Positions 52,212 through 63,921 are shown, counted from the first letter of the stretch. The stretch is DNA of 64,000 bases from Burkholderia catarinensis (GCF_001883705.2 NZ_MDEQ02000023.1:52050-116049); one strand, 5' to 3'. The notes: a model not told the origin generated them from the letters alone. Numbers and translations are program-made.

Positions 52212-53237
52212 ATGAAAAATCTCTTCAACGCATATTTGAATCGAAGATTGGGAAAGCTCTTAACTGCGACGACCATTGTCTTTGTGTCCGGTGAGGCGGC
52301 TGCGCTGCGGGTGGTTCCGATCACCAATGGCTACGATTCGTGTTCCTGGACCGACAACGGCGACGGAACCAGCACTATCGGGGTGAAAGTATTCTTCAAG
52401 GCTGCCTCCGACTACCTGGTTGGCGGCTATCTCCAGACGCGCGGAATACAGGTATACAGGTACAACGATTCAGGACACCCTGTAATGGATGACAAGTTTG
52501 TCGTCACCTCCCGAACGACGCTCAACGGAGTAACGGCATCAAGCGCCGTGCACTTTTTGGCGGAAGGGTGGAGCATGGTCATGAACACGAACTCCAGCAA
52601 TTACGGCGACTGGCGGATCTCCGAGCCGTTTACCGCATTCGTCAACGTCGTCGTTAACAACTCGCTCGTGTCTAAAGTGTGGCCGGCTCTTTCCCTCCTC
52701 GGAGGGTCTCAAGCGGCGAATATTGGCGGAGACAAGGTATACGGCGACACCCGGGCGGCCTATGTCAGCCGCGACGGGGCTAATGGCGGTTGCCAGATTA
52801 TTATCGATCCGACGAATCCGCCGCCGCCTGTGCTTGCAATCAACGTGACCGCCCCCGACTGGAATCTCGGCGAACTGCCGCGAGGCGACGGAAGGAAGAC
52901 GTTCGAGAAGACGGCGGATCAGCTTTGCTTCACGTACTCGGGTACAGGTGTCCGCGGCAAAAACTTCGTCATTAATGCCAGCAACGCGAACGGCATCGTC
53001 AACAACCGCTACCAGCTCAAAAACGTGGCCGATACTTCACAGATCGTGCCGTACAACGTGACGCTGGACAGCGGAGCTTCGACCGTGTCCCTACCGAACC
53101 GCAACAGCACCGCAGTGCCGCTCAGCGATACCGGCAAGACCTGCTTCGTTCCGACGTTCAACACAACGCTGAACCTGGGCACGGCGCTGGGCAACTACAG
53201 CGACGTGCTGACGTTCAACGTCGTCATCAGATCGTAG
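52212..53237 (+). CDS. Fimbrial tip adhesin 3, CblD-like
   Basis: A 341-residue exported protein; AGGAG lies seven bases before ATG 52212, and the signal peptide includes LGKLLTATTIVFVSGEAAAL. The N-terminal half opens ITNGYDSCSWTDNGDGTSTI and carries a unique middle (FLAEGWSMVMNTNSSNYGDW). The C-terminal pilin half, NPPPPVLAINVTAPDWNLGE to DVLTFNVVIRS, is close to tip 1, with Cys in QLCFTY and KTCFVPTF. It is the third variant tip served by the same usher. The unit 3 pilin gene follows after eight bases. Confidence 0.83.
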   Translation: MKNLFNAYLNRRLGKLLTATTIVFVSGEAAALRVVPITNGYDSCSWTDNGDGTSTIGVKVFFKAASDYLVGGYLQTRGIQVYRYNDSGHPVMDDKFVVTSRTTLNGVTASSAVHFLAEGWSMVMNTNSSNYGDWRISEPFTAFVNVVVNNSLVSKVWPALSLLGGSQAANIGGDKVYGDTRAAYVSRDGANGGCQIIIDPTNPPPPVLAINVTAPDWNLGELPRGDGRKTFEKTADQLCFTYSGTGVRGKNFVINASNANGIVNNRYQLKNVADTSQIVPYNVTLDSGASTVSLPNRNSTAVPLSDTGKTCFVPTFNTTLNLGTALGNYSDVLTFNVVIRS

Positions 53238-53245
53238 GGAGCATC

Positions 53246-53794
53246 ATGACAACCCGAATCGTCGGCCGTTTGCTGGCCACCGCGATATTTCTGCCGGTCC
53301 TGGTATCCGCCCAGCAGATCACGCTCACCGGCAAAACGTCGAGCAAGATCACGGCGAGCGTCGTTCAGTCATTTATATTTGAAGTCACCGACGACAAGGG
53401 CGGGTGGTTCGAACAGGGGCTGGCCATGCAGCAGCTCGGCGGCTGGAATACGCCTTACGAGGTGACCGCACGTCTGCGCGTGCTGTCGACCAGCCGCGAC
53501 TTCCAGGTCCGCCTGGACGAGCCGCTGCAGATCCGCAACCAGGCGGATCCCACGAAGGCGTTCCGGCAACCGTCCGTCAGTCTCGGCGCGGAGGACGGCC
53601 AGCCGAAGGCGCTCGTGGTCGGCCAGAACACCGCATTCCAGAACCCGGCGCCGCCAACGTCGGCGGACGATTCGGTCGGTTACTACAATCTCGCGGTTTC
53701 CGCCTACCCGCCGGAAGGCGACTTCAAGACCACGGCCGGTACGTACGGCGGTGTGTTGTCGCTGACTTTCGAACCCGTGGTAAAAGCGCCTTGA
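53246..53794 (+). CDS. Fimbrial pilin of tandem unit 3
   Basis: A 182-residue exported pilin (signal peptide LLATAIFLPVLVSAQQITLT). It is nearly identical to the unit 1 pilin from FEVTDDKGGWFEQGLAMQQL to the end, with differences such as SADDSVGYYNLAVSAYPPEG. A GGGAGC site precedes ATG 53246. A CGCTGA-TATG-TCAGCG dyad follows the stop, as in unit 1. Confidence 0.85.
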   Translation: MTTRIVGRLLATAIFLPVLVSAQQITLTGKTSSKITASVVQSFIFEVTDDKGGWFEQGLAMQQLGGWNTPYEVTARLRVLSTSRDFQVRLDEPLQIRNQADPTKAFRQPSVSLGAEDGQPKALVVGQNTAFQNPAPPTSADDSVGYYNLAVSAYPPEGDFKTTAGTYGGVLSLTFEPVVKAP

Positions 53795-53813
53795 CGGCTC
53801 GCCGGGCGTGTCT

Positions 53814-53829
53814 CGCTGATATGTCAGCG
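53814..53829 (+). terminator. Dyad after pilin of unit 3
   Basis: CGCTGA and TCAGCG with loop TATG, same sequence and position as in unit 1. It may dampen transcription into the terminal chaperone gene. Confidence 0.4.
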
Positions 53830-53972
53830 CGTGCTTTCGAGCGACGATCGATAGCACTTCATCGCCACGCTCACCGACTGTTCACTACACTCGCCAAAGT
53901 CGCGAACACAGCGCTTGCGCCGAACCCCGGTTGCGACACAATTCCAGCATCACCATCCACGGACACGAATCC

Positions 53973-54668
53973 ATGAAGCTGTTGACCTCCGCCTGCTCGA
54001 TCCTTGCCTCGACGATGGGGCTCGCCTTCTCCGTATCCGCCTTCGGCGCGATCGACCTGATTCCAAAGGAGGTGGTCGTTCATGACAAAGCTACCGCCGT
54101 TCAAATCATCAACAACGGCAAGCGCCCGGAATACGTATCGATCTCGCTGTCGCGCCTGCTGAACCCCGGCGTCCCGCTCGCCGACGAAAAACTCGAACCG
54201 GTCGGCGACGCCGTGAAGCCGGCGCTGTTCGCGTCGCCGTTCCGGCTGACGCTCGCGCCGGGCCAGACCAAGACGATCACGCTGAAGCCGCTGCACACGG
54301 TCGAATCGGAAACGGTCTACCGGCTGGACGTGAAGCCGGTGCTCAAGGTCTTGCCGGGCGAGCAGCAGAAAACGTCCGGCACGGTGGTCGTCAACCTGAG
54401 TTTCAGCGGGCTGGTCCGTCAATTACCGGCGAAGGAGAACGCGAGCCTGTCCGTGACCTGCGACGCATCCGGCGCGCAACTCACTGCCACGGGCAGCGTG
54501 CGTTACACGGTGAAAGACGCCAAGGTGGACGGCCGCGCACTGGACAATTTCAACGTCTATCCCGGCGTACCGTTGCCGTTGACCGGACGCAACGTCGAGA
54601 TACCCGGCCAGCCCGTTTGTCACGGCACGGGCAACTCGCTCGAGAAAGGGGCCGCCGCTACGCAGTGA
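53973..54668 (+). CDS. Periplasmic fimbrial chaperone, full length, end of operon
   Basis: A 231-residue chaperone with signal peptide (ACSILASTMGLAFSVSAFGA). It has both immunoglobulin-like domains: YVSISLSRLLNPGVPLADEK and SPFRLTLAPGQTKTITLKPL in domain 1, and SLSVTCDASGAQLTATGSVR with a late Cys (GQPVCHG) in domain 2. It is divergent from the chaperone at 46552, so the operon keeps two distinct full chaperones, perhaps specialised for tips and shaft pilins. ATG 53973 is set by the signal peptide. It ends facing the sensor kinase gene. Confidence 0.85.
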   Translation: MKLLTSACSILASTMGLAFSVSAFGAIDLIPKEVVVHDKATAVQIINNGKRPEYVSISLSRLLNPGVPLADEKLEPVGDAVKPALFASPFRLTLAPGQTKTITLKPLHTVESETVYRLDVKPVLKVLPGEQQKTSGTVVVNLSFSGLVRQLPAKENASLSVTCDASGAQLTATGSVRYTVKDAKVDGRALDNFNVYPGVPLPLTGRNVEIPGQPVCHGTGNSLEKGAAATQ

Positions 54669-54817
54669 TGCGGTTCACGTCGCACGGACTCCGGCGTCGC
54701 GCATCGCAGCCTGACGGCGCAAGGTTCCCCGCCCTTGAGAAAGCCCATCGCGATGAATCAGTCCAAGGATGTTGCTCGACTGGGGAAGGCCGGCCCCCCG
54801 AAACCGTGGCGCCCTGA

Positions 54818-54835
54818 CGCGGCCGGTCAGCCGCG
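54818..54835. terminator. Weak hairpin between convergent fimbrial and kinase genes
   Basis: CGCGGC at 54818-54823 and GCCGCG at 54830-54835 form a perfect six-base stem, followed on the + strand by ATTTC. It is the only dyad I noticed in the 218-base convergent gap. Confidence 0.3.
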
Positions 54836-54886
54836 ATTTCGGCAGCGAGGACGGCGGCAGCGCCCTCTCCGGCGCGACCGCTGCGA

Positions 54887-57800
54887 TCACTTCCCTGCCA
54901 ACCGCTCGAGCGCGCGTTCGAGCGCTGCCCGGCAAGCCGGCCACGCCTTTGCCAGCGCATCCATGCCGCCTTCGGCCACGATCCGTTCGGCGTCGGCGCA
55001 TGCGTCGCTGGCTTCGGTATCGCCCACCAGCGCGAAACCGCCCCGCAGCGAATGAAGCTCGATCCTGACCGAATCGGCTTCGCCGTTCGACAACGCATCG
55101 TCAATCGTCGCCAGCGAATGCAGCGTCGACGCATGCAGCTTGCCGCGAATCTCGGCGGTCATCACCGGCGGCGCGCCGTGCACCGCCCTCGCATCGCTGC
55201 GCGCACGCCGATCCGCGTGCCGCCTCAGCACCGCGTCGAGCGCGGCCATCGACAGCGGCTTCAGCACGACTTCCGCCGCGCCGACCCGCTCGCAGCGCCG
55301 GTAGTCCTCTTCGGTCGCATGGGCGGTCATGGCGATCACCGGCACGCCCGACTGCTGCTCGCGCAGGAAATTCGTCAGCGCGTAGCCATCCATCTCCGGC
55401 ATGCCGAGGTCGGTCAGCACGACGTCGAAAGTCTGCTCGAAGAATGCCCGCATCGCCTCCGCGCCGTTGGCGACGATCGTCGCGTCGTACCGCAGCGCTT
55501 CGAGCTGGTCGCGCAGCAGCGCGCGGCTCGCCGGATGATCCTCGGCGACGAGCACGCGCAGCGCAACGTCGTCGTCGGCCTCCGGCTCGGGTTCGTGGTC
55601 GGCCTCGGCGTCCTGCTCGGGCAGATCGTCCCGCCATCCCGGCGGCGCTTCCGGCAGCGGCAGCATCGCGGTGAACGTCGAACCCTCGCCGGCGCGGCTG
55701 TCGGCGCTCAGCTCGCCGCCCATCAGCGTGACGATATGGCGGCACAGCGGCAGCCCGAGGCCGGTTCCGCCGAAGCGCCGGTACATGGACGCATCGGCCT
55801 GGATGTAGACGTCGAACAACGACGACATGCCGTCGGCCGGAATGCCGATGCCCGTATCGGCGACGCGTATTTCGATCCCGTGCCGGCCTGCGTCGTCCCG
55901 CGCCGGCCGCGCGTCGATCGTCACGCTGCCGCGCTCCGTGAACTTGATCGCGTTGCTGACCAGGTTCGAGACGAGCTGGCGCAGCCGGGTCGGATCGCCG
56001 ACGTAGCCGTCGTCCAGCTCCACCGACATCCGGCACGCGAGCGTCAGCCCCTTCGCATCGGCAAGCGGCCTGAAGATCGCCGCGACGTCGCGCAGCAAGT
56101 CGCGCACGTCGAACGGGATGTGCTCCAGCATCATCTGGTGCGATTCCGCCTTCGAGAGATCGAGCACGTCGTTGATGGTGCTCAGCAACGCGTCCGACGA
56201 CGACACGATCGTCTTCAGCCGCCGCCGCTGCGACGACGGCAGCGGCTCGCGCTCCATCAGTTCCAGGTTGCCGACGATCGCATTGAGCGGCGTGCGGATC
56301 TCGTGGCTCATCGTCGCGAGAAACGTCGACTTCGCCTTGTTCGCGTCTTCCGCCGCCGCGCGCGCCTCGCGCAGCTTGTCTTCCGCCAGCTTGCGCGCCG
56401 TGATGTCGGTCAGCGTGCAGAGCAGCACGTCGGCGCCGCGAAACCGGGTTCGGACGATGCTCGCCACGAGATGGCGCGTGTCGTGGCCGGGATGGTCGAC
56501 CGCCAGTTCGTGCTGCATGACGATGCGCGACTGGCCTGCGCCGGCGTGACGCTCGCGATACGCGCGCCAGATCCGCTTGCCGAGCGGCACGCCCGGCGCC
56601 GCGTTCTCATAGGCAAGCATCGCGTCGTTGCGCACCATCGTCTCGCCGTCGGCCACCGACAGCAGCATGATGCCGGCCGGCGCGGTGCGGATCAGCGCCC
56701 GATTGAGCGCCTCGCTTTCGATCAGGCGGATCGCACGCCGGTTGGCCGGGCGCAGCGCGCGCCGGTCGAACATCACGATCGCCAACCACAGCAGCGCGAT
56801 CGCGGCGAACGCCGTCCCGAGCGTGGCGCTCACGCGCACAAAGGTGGCTTTCGCCACGCTGCGCCACGAGAAAGCCGTCATCATGACGAGCTCGGAATCC
56901 GGCAAGCGCCCGCTGACGACGAAGTTCGTGCCGACCCGGCGCACGAACACGTGATCGCCGAACGGCGCGCGCGCATCGCTCAGCCCGCGTTCGAGCGTCG
57001 CCCGGTCGCGAATCTGCCCGAACCGGACATTCCCGCGCACATCGACGACCATCGTTTCCTCGTCGCTCGATTGCGGCGCCATGATGTCGTCGAGATTGAA
57101 CGGGCCGTTGAAGACGATCCATCCGAACGGTCGGCCATTCGCGTCGTCGAGCCGTCTGACGAACCGTATGACCGTGCGCCCGACCACCGGATCGAAGCGC
57201 CGGTCCATCGTGAAGCTGCCGAAATAGCCGATCCCGCTTTTGTTCGTCACGGAGCCCGTCGGCATCAATCCGGCAATCAGCTGCGGCAGGCCGCCGTCGG
57301 CCTGAAGCCCGCGCGCATGTGCGACGAGCTCACGTCCAATCATGACGAGCAGCCGCTGATCGATTCCGATCACGTAGCCGCCGACCGGTTCGGCGGCGAC
57401 GGCCGGCGGCGGCGGCAGCCCGTCGGGATCCAGCTGAGCGATCACCGTCGCGAGATAGCGTGCGTATGACGCGGCGGGACGATCCGCGGCGATCTCGGCC
57501 AGCGCGAGCAACGGCTCCCCGCCGTTGCGGTTGCGCCAGACCAGCTTGCCGTGCCCGTCCTCGAATGCCCGGAACGTCTCGGGCGGCAACTCGACACCGC
57601 GGCTCCACAGACGCTCCAGCCTGTTCCCGTAGGTCGTCATCATCCGGTCGGCCGACTGCAGGTTCGCGTTGAACACGGTCTCGCGCTGCAGAAAAGCCGT
57701 GCGTGCCCGCTCGAGGTGATCCAGCACATCGAGCCGTACGACGAGCGCCGCGCACACCAGGATGAAGGCCGTGACCGCCGCGCCGCCGCCATACAGCAAG

Positions 57801-57892
57801 GTCTGCTGCTGGCGCCGAACCCGGCCCGGTTCGAATGGCTTGCTGCCTGCCGCGGCCAGGTGCGCGACGAGTCGTTTCAGTTTTGCGGGCAT
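54887..57892 (-). CDS. Hybrid sensor histidine kinase with receiver and HPt domains (RcsC/BvgS-like, next to cable-type pili)
   Basis: A 1001-residue inner-membrane kinase, start at 57892. It has membrane helices near residues 27-50 (LLYGGGAAVTAFILVCAALV) and 350-375 flanking a periplasmic sensor, then a PAS-like region. The kinase core has the H-box (TMSHEIRTPLNAIVGNLELM, His near 529), N-box (VSNLVSNAIKFTERG), G1 (VADTGIGIPADG) and G2 (GGTGLGLPLC). A receiver has its Asp in FDVVLTDLGMPEMDGYALTN (near 827) and the C-terminal HPt domain its His in ELHSLRGGFALVGD (near 948). It is convergent with the pilus operon. Cable pilus loci carry comparable regulators (cblS/T/R). Confidence 0.92.
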   Translation of the reverse strand: MPAKLKRLVAHLAAAGSKPFEPGRVRRQQQTLLYGGGAAVTAFILVCAALVVRLDVLDHLERARTAFLQRETVFNANLQSADRMMTTYGNRLERLWSRGVELPPETFRAFEDGHGKLVWRNRNGGEPLLALAEIAADRPAASYARYLATVIAQLDPDGLPPPPAVAAEPVGGYVIGIDQRLLVMIGRELVAHARGLQADGGLPQLIAGLMPTGSVTNKSGIGYFGSFTMDRRFDPVVGRTVIRFVRRLDDANGRPFGWIVFNGPFNLDDIMAPQSSDEETMVVDVRGNVRFGQIRDRATLERGLSDARAPFGDHVFVRRVGTNFVVSGRLPDSELVMMTAFSWRSVAKATFVRVSATLGTAFAAIALLWLAIVMFDRRALRPANRRAIRLIESEALNRALIRTAPAGIMLLSVADGETMVRNDAMLAYENAAPGVPLGKRIWRAYRERHAGAGQSRIVMQHELAVDHPGHDTRHLVASIVRTRFRGADVLLCTLTDITARKLAEDKLREARAAAEDANKAKSTFLATMSHEIRTPLNAIVGNLELMEREPLPSSQRRRLKTIVSSSDALLSTINDVLDLSKAESHQMMLEHIPFDVRDLLRDVAAIFRPLADAKGLTLACRMSVELDDGYVGDPTRLRQLVSNLVSNAIKFTERGSVTIDARPARDDAGRHGIEIRVADTGIGIPADGMSSLFDVYIQADASMYRRFGGTGLGLPLCRHIVTLMGGELSADSRAGEGSTFTAMLPLPEAPPGWRDDLPEQDAEADHEPEPEADDDVALRVLVAEDHPASRALLRDQLEALRYDATIVANGAEAMRAFFEQTFDVVLTDLGMPEMDGYALTNFLREQQSGVPVIAMTAHATEEDYRRCERVGAAEVVLKPLSMAALDAVLRRHADRRARSDARAVHGAPPVMTAEIRGKLHASTLHSLATIDDALSNGEADSVRIELHSLRGGFALVGDTEASDACADAERIVAEGGMDALAKAWPACRAALERALERLAGK

Positions 57893-58031
57893 AGGATTCG
57901 TTGTGGGGTGGCCCCGGCATGAACACGACGACTTCCGGAAACCGCCGGCCTGCCCCACCGCGCATTCCGGCCGCACTCATGCCGCCAGGTTCCGCACCGC
58001 GGCCAACCCGGCCGCGGGCGCCGACCGGCGG

Positions 58032-58724
58032 TTACGCGTCGTGCCCGGGCTGTTTGTGCGCGCCCGGCGCGTCGGACGCCGGCGTATCCGGGAGCTTGCC
58101 CTCGCCCGCATAGCGGATCAGGTCCGCGTCGCGCACGATGCCGAGTTTCTTCATCGCGCTCGATTTCTGCGAGCTGATGGTCTGCTTGCTGCGATGCAGC
58201 TGCGTGGCAATCTCGCCGACCGTATAGCCGGCGCCATACAGCCGGACCACTTCGATCTCGCGCGTCGTCAACGGACGCGCGACCGGAGCCGCCTCCGTAT
58301 CGTCCAGCAGCTTCTTGATGAAAGGCGACAGATAGTTCGCGCCCACGTACGCGGCATGCACGGCGCCGACCAGGTGCGAAATCGCATCCGACTTGCTCAG
58401 GATGCAGCCGACGCCCTGTATCCGGATCGCGCGCAGCACATTCGGATTGTCGATCATCGTGATCGTCACCAGATGCAGCGCAGGGTAGCGGCGCTGCAGA
58501 AACGACAGCAACGCCAGCCCGTCGCCATACTTGCCGCCCGGCATCACGTAGTCGAGCACGAGAACGTCGCTCGGATTCTCGTCAAGCGCGGCCACCAGAT
58601 CGGTCGAATTCGCCACGGTGCCCACCAGCTTGACGGTGCTGCTGCCGGCCAGCGCCTGCGACATCCCGAGCGAGGACGCAGGATGGTCATCCGCCACCAT
58701 CACACGTACAAAGAATTCATCCAT
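58032..58724 (-). CDS. Response regulator, RcsB/BvgA-like (NarL/LuxR output), likely pilus regulator
   Basis: A 230-residue regulator. The receiver has acidic DDHP near residue 12, the phospho-accepting Asp in VLVLDYVMPGGKYGDGLALL (near 58) and Lys in GCILSKSDAI. The LuxR-type helix-turn-helix is RPLTTREIEVVRLYGAGYTV, then GEIATQLHRSKQTISSQKSS. The DYVMPGGKYGDG segment is an RcsB-type signature. A Pro/Ser-rich tail follows. It lies 139 bases upstream of the hybrid kinase gene and, with the two kinases, forms a phosphorelay. Pilus genes next door are the likeliest targets. Confidence 0.92.
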   Translation of the reverse strand: MDEFFVRVMVADDHPASSLGMSQALAGSSTVKLVGTVANSTDLVAALDENPSDVLVLDYVMPGGKYGDGLALLSFLQRRYPALHLVTITMIDNPNVLRAIRIQGVGCILSKSDAISHLVGAVHAAYVGANYLSPFIKKLLDDTEAAPVARPLTTREIEVVRLYGAGYTVGEIATQLHRSKQTISSQKSSAMKKLGIVRDADLIRYAGEGKLPDTPASDAPGAHKQPGHDA

Positions 58725-59178
58725 CGTATCCGTTCTCCCCGGAGCTTTCGATCATGCGCCCAACTGCCGGAATCGGCAGGGTGCAACGAATCGCACGACA
58801 TCACGTCGACGAAGCACTACGTTTTGTACATCGGACGACGATGCGCGACGTAATTTTAAGATAAATGACGCCGGACTTAGCGTTTGCATCGACAGGGATA
58901 CGCGAGCGGCCCCCCAATTACCCCGTGAGCCGCGATCGACGCGTCGAGCATGCGTGCCGAAGCGTGCGGCATCCTGCCATGACTGGATGGTCAGGTCGAT
59001 GGCTGCCGGCAAGATCGCCGCACGCCGGCTACGCGAATGCATTGCGGCGCGGTCACGCCCGCCTCGGTCGTGATCGTCTTTCGTCACCCCGATACAATCG
59101 CCCCGATCGCGAGATTCGCGGCGCGCCGTGACGCGATGCCGCGTCGTCGCGCATGTCACACCGATCAGGCGCGCCGCA
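58725..59178. other. Intergenic region upstream of the response regulator
   Basis: A 454-base spacer with a small AT-richer zone near 58830-58865 (GTAATTTTAAGATAAATGAC) that could hold the regulator's promoter. I see no gene, repeat or clear dyad in it. Confidence 0.4.
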
Positions 59179-59376
59179 TCATTGCCGGATCGCGTCTTCG
59201 CCCACCGCTTCCTGGTCGCCGTCGGCGACCTGCTTCCACTCTCTGATCACCCGCCGCCGCTGTAGCGGCGACATGATCAGGTATTCGTTCATCCTCAGGA
59301 GAAAGTCCTTTCTGGATTTCTCGGGAAGCGTCGCGAAGCCGAGTAGCAGTGCGACGACTTTCGTCATATGGCGCAC
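59179..59376 (-). CDS. Small 65-residue protein of unknown function
   Basis: The start is GTG at 59376: AAGGAGG lies eight bases before it, and an AT-rich stretch (TTTTTATATAAAAAGG on the minus strand) just upstream looks like a promoter. The product reads MRHMTKVVALLLGFATLPEK, then SRKDFLLRMNEYLIMSPLQR and RRVIREWKQVADGD, with an acidic end. The hydrophobic start is too short to be a clear signal peptide. The K-x-x-F-L-x-x-M-N-x-Y-L and SP-x-x-R-R-x-x-I-x-x-W pattern looks like a real conserved small protein. It sits between the regulator and the second kinase, in the same direction. Confidence 0.6.
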   Translation of the reverse strand: MRHMTKVVALLLGFATLPEKSRKDFLLRMNEYLIMSPLQRRRVIREWKQVADGDQEAVGEDAIRQ

Positions 59377-59527
59377 GGCCCTGCCCTCCTTTTTATATAA
59401 AAACATGCCGGGCGCGAAGCGAACCGGCACCTGCCATTTATCGGACATGCGCCCCGGATACGCGCATGCGGTGCATCACGCCAGGCTGCCACGCGTCGCA
59501 CGCGCGATATCCCGATCTCGTTTTCCC

Positions 59528-62536
<3,009 letters not shown>

Positions 62537-62558
62537 GATGCGAAACGACAATGCGCGG

Positions 62559-62587
62559 GACCCGAAAACCGTGCGGGTTTTCGGGTC
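62559..62587 (-). promoter_or_regulatory. Leader hairpin just upstream of the second kinase start
   Basis: GACCCGAAAACC at 62559-62570 pairs perfectly with GGTTTTCGGGTC at 62576-62587 around GTGCG, giving a 12-bp stem that ends 22 bases before ATG 62536. No ribosome site is seen between, so the hairpin could control translation or be a transcription attenuator, or may act as a DNA operator. Confidence 0.55.
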
Positions 62588-62669
62588 GGGGCATTCGTCG
62601 CGATGGCGGTGCTCGAGAAATGGGATGTCCCGATCATGCCAAACGGCCCATCAAAAATCAGTCACTCGC

Positions 62670-62703
62670 TATCCATTTAGTACATGTCTGGTCTGTATGG
62701 ATA
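62670..62703. promoter_or_regulatory. Inverted repeat plus TTAGTACNNGT motif upstream of the second kinase
   Basis: TATCCAT at 62670-62676 and ATGGATA at 62697-62703 form a perfect 7-base inverted repeat with a 20-base centre. Inside lies TTAGTACATGTCTG (62677-62690), which matches the element upstream of the exopolysaccharide cluster at 12 of 14 bases. Confidence 0.45.
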
Positions 62704-63044
62704 TGATTATTGAACTTGACCGAAAATTTCGCGATAAAAGCGGGCCATCGAGGCTTCCGGACAGATGCCGGAACGCCGTGTACGCCCGCACAGGCCGGCA
62801 TGCGCGACCGGGTCACCCTCGGGCATGCCGGGGCAATGGCCGCCGGCGCCAACCGGCGGTGCGGTCGGTGTACCCGAAGAGGCTGCGCGATCGCGGCGCC
62901 ACATCGAGACGATGCGTCCGCCCGGCGCGGACCGGCCGGCGATGCGATGGAACGACGCCCGCCGTTCAGCGCGGTGATGCGGGCGTCAGGAGGGACAACG
63001 CGCGCCGGTCGTGTGACAGGCGCGAACAGGCGGGCGGACGACGA

Positions 63045-63066
63045 CGCCCGCATCGACCGGCGGGCG
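63045..63066 (-). terminator. Hairpin downstream of the CsgG-like gene
   Basis: CGCCCGC at 63045-63051 pairs with GCGGGCG at 63060-63066, 28 bases after the stop at 63094. No T-run, so termination is uncertain. Confidence 0.4.
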
Positions 63067-63093
63067 TGTCGACGGCGCGTGCCGCCCGGTGCA

Positions 63094-63921
63094 TCAGTTG
63101 ACCTGCAGCTGACCGCCGCGGCCGAGGCCGCCCTTCACGTCCTGCGCCTTGTAGCTGCGCAGCGCAACGACCATCTTGTTGTACGCGTCGATGAACGCGA
63201 CCACCGTCGCCTTGCCTTCCGGCGTCGACGAGAAGCCCGCGAGCGCCCCGCCCACGCCGCCGCCGAAACCGCCCAGCGCCGCGCCGTAGTTGGTCGCCGT
63301 CGAGCTGCCTTCCGACGCCGCGATCTGCACCGCCGAGCGCACGTCGAACAGCGTCAGCGTCACGACCGACGCCTTCGTCTGCAGGTGGCCGGCCACCGCC
63401 GCCACCGCGCTGTTGCCGATCAGCCCGCCGATCATGCTGCCGATCCCGCCGATCGGCGAATCGTTGATCACGATCTGCGGTTCCATGTAGTAGTCCGCCG
63501 CCACTCGCTGGCCCTTCTGCTGCTTCGAGCCCGCGCGGTATTCGCCCGAGCTGCGCTGCAGCTGCGTGATGCGCGACAGGCGCGCGTCGCTCTTCTGGTT
63601 GCCGATCGACGTGATCACGAAACAGTTCGACTGCTGGACCGCCAGGCGCAGCAGCGGGTCGATCGTCGTCATCTTCGTCGCGCTGCCGAACGGGCCCCAC
63701 CAGTCGGCGTTGCGGCCGTCGTCGACGGCGATCGTGCCCAGCGGCGACGCGCAGCGCTGCAGCCCCGAATCGGCGCCCGCGCTCGCGCCGCCCGCCGCGG
63801 CACCCGTCACGCCGGCGTTCTGGCCGCCGGGCGTCACCATGCCGCCGCAGCCCGCGACGGACGCGCAAAGCGCTGCGACCAGCGCACCTTGGGTAAGACG
63901 ATGGGAAAGGTTGGTCTTCAT
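63094..63921 (-). CDS. CsgG/HfaB-like lipoprotein
   Basis: A 275-residue lipoprotein: signal QGALVAALCASVAGCGG with lipobox VAGC. After a Gly/Ala-rich linker the CsgG-type domain shows GTIAVDDGRNADWWGPFGSA, QQSNCFVITSIGNQKSDAR, YYMEPQIVINDSPIGGIGSM and the trans-barrel-like stretch VVTLTLFDVRSAVQIAASEG with glycine-rich segments (YGAALGGFGGGVGGALAGFS). CsgG proteins form oligomeric outer-membrane pores or assembly factors for curli or holdfast components. It stands alone here, with its start at ATG 63921 and a weak ribosome site. Its closeness to the pilus regulators may be incidental. Confidence 0.75.
   Translation of the reverse strand: MKTNLSHRLTQGALVAALCASVAGCGGMVTPGGQNAGVTGAAAGGASAGADSGLQRCASPLGTIAVDDGRNADWWGPFGSATKMTTIDPLLRLAVQQSNCFVITSIGNQKSDARLSRITQLQRSSGEYRAGSKQQKGQRVAADYYMEPQIVINDSPIGGIGSMIGGLIGNSAVAAVAGHLQTKASVVTLTLFDVRSAVQIAASEGSSTATNYGAALGGFGGGVGGALAGFSSTPEGKATVVAFIDAYNKMVVALRSYKAQDVKGGLGRGGQLQVN

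Larger units (their letters stand above)
47238..53794 (+). repeat. Tandem array of three fimbrial units (half-chaperone, tip adhesin, pilin)
   Basis: Three units repeat head to tail. Tip-adhesin starts lie at 47904, 50067 and 52212; pilin starts at 48941, 51076 and 53246, giving spacings of 2135-2170 bases. Pilins and C-terminal halves of the tips are nearly identical between units, whereas the tip N-terminal halves differ and are AT-richer. Half-chaperone copies 2 and 3 have lost their 5' ends at the same point. Confidence 0.85.
62537..63093. other. Intergenic region upstream of the second sensor kinase
   Basis: A 557-base spacer. It holds a strong hairpin close to the kinase start, an AT-rich area at about 62640-62740 with an inverted repeat and the TTAGTAC motif, and a hairpin near the end of the CsgG-like gene. 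No gene is convincing. Confidence 0.55.

Noticed and set aside
51612..53237. A fusion of half-chaperone and tip adhesin 3 in one open frame
   Set aside because: The tip has its own AGGAG site and signal peptide at 52212, and the upstream part is a decayed remnant without export signal. The continuous frame is best explained by chance.
43370..54668. A mobile island carrying the pilus locus
   Set aside because: GC drops at the left border and in the tip genes, but I see no integrase, transposase, tRNA or flanking direct repeats, so transfer as a defined element is not supported.
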